Shown: positions 63,974 to 64,000 of the stretch, piece by piece
Position numbering within the stretch: the stretch's first letter is position 1
How the letters are laid out: each line of letters begins with the position of its first letter
From: Agreia bicolorata
GTDB lineage: Bacteria; Actinomycetota; Actinomycetes; Actinomycetales; Microbacteriaceae
Length of the DNA stretch: 64,000 nucleotides
Direction: 5' to 3'
Assembly (NCBI RefSeq): GCF_000938265.1
Contig: NZ_JYFC01000008.1
Coordinates: forward strand, 157,686-221,685
Made by a program: the position numbers and the translations under genes
The notes under the pieces: model-generated
Seen by the model: the letters and a program-made list of their open reading frames with translations, nothing else
What the model was told of the DNA's origin: nothing
Databases searched by the model: none

Positions 63974-64000
63974 TGACCACACTTTACGTCCATCTCGATG
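63949..64000 (+). mobile_element. Start of an IS982-like transposase, cut by window edge
   Basis: GTG at 63949 opens a frame reading MKTDLNTLLTTLYVHLD to the window end. That N-terminus resembles IS982-family transposases (TDLNTLLTALYV-type start), recalled rather than searched. Only 17 codons are visible, so the assignment rests on this short match. It sits directly after the exporter operon. Confidence 0.6.

Overview
The window is GC-rich, densely packed bacterial DNA with many GTG starts and 1-8 base gene overlaps. Its gene content (RbpA, WhiA, OpcA, an ANTAR regulator, DUF3099, an actinobacterial-type S1 and the GlgM/GlgC/TreS set) marks it as a high-GC actinobacterium. Gene order resembles Microbacteriaceae; that family assignment is inference from synteny and protein style, not from a search.

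Bases 1-9200: the 3' part of trehalose synthase treS, a DnaQ-fold exonuclease, type B L31, an ABC ATPase, the divergent pair glgM/glgC, serB converging on fabG, and DUF3099 / an 80-aa protein / SURF1. Bases 9190-14500: a fully coupled six-gene leftward operon, bioY - acyl-CoA ligase - thiolase - bioM - bioN - CHY zinc finger, facing a TetR gene (bioQ-like) across two tandem TGAACACCGTTCA palindromes. This is the strongest candidate for an under-described system: biotin uptake tied to a ligase and to a thiolase that lacks two usual catalytic residues. Bases 14500-23140: an ABC-F ATPase, the SUF operon (sufB, sufD, Rieske ferredoxin, sufC, DUF59 factor), heme A synthesis (ctaA, ctaB) and a UPF0303 gene broken by an apparent frameshift. 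Bases 23200-34800: central carbon metabolism, with a 40-aa CxxC protein, tkt, tal, zwf, opcA and pgl on +, then rbpA, secG, tpiA, pgk, gap and sodA on -. Bases 34900-46100: whiA, rapZ, uvrC (apparent one-base deletion in a G run), uvrA, a thioesterase, uvrB, pfkA and coaE. Bases 46100-56280: rpsA, a membrane protein, a DsbA-like protein, a DUF885 peptidase-like protein, a small unknown, polA, a thioesterase, another unknown, a PdtaR-type regulator and tRNA-Leu(CAA).

Bases 56280-64000, downstream of the tRNA, look like an acquired island. GC is visibly lower (48-55% in the 60-base lines I counted, against about 68% in a uvrA line). It carries a PadR regulator with three 13-bp repeats upstream, an ABC ATPase plus large FtsX-type permease, a lipoprotein, a membrane-fusion adaptor with a peptidoglycan-binding domain, a MacB-like ATPase and permease, and the start of an IS982-like transposase cut by the window end.

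The genes fit together as follows. GlgC, GlgM and TreS feed alpha-glucan and trehalose metabolism. zwf-opcA-pgl-tkt-tal form the pentose phosphate cluster, and pfkA and gap-pgk-tpi supply glycolysis. uvrA, uvrB and uvrC are nearly contiguous. No CRISPR array, rRNA or complete insertion sequence is visible.
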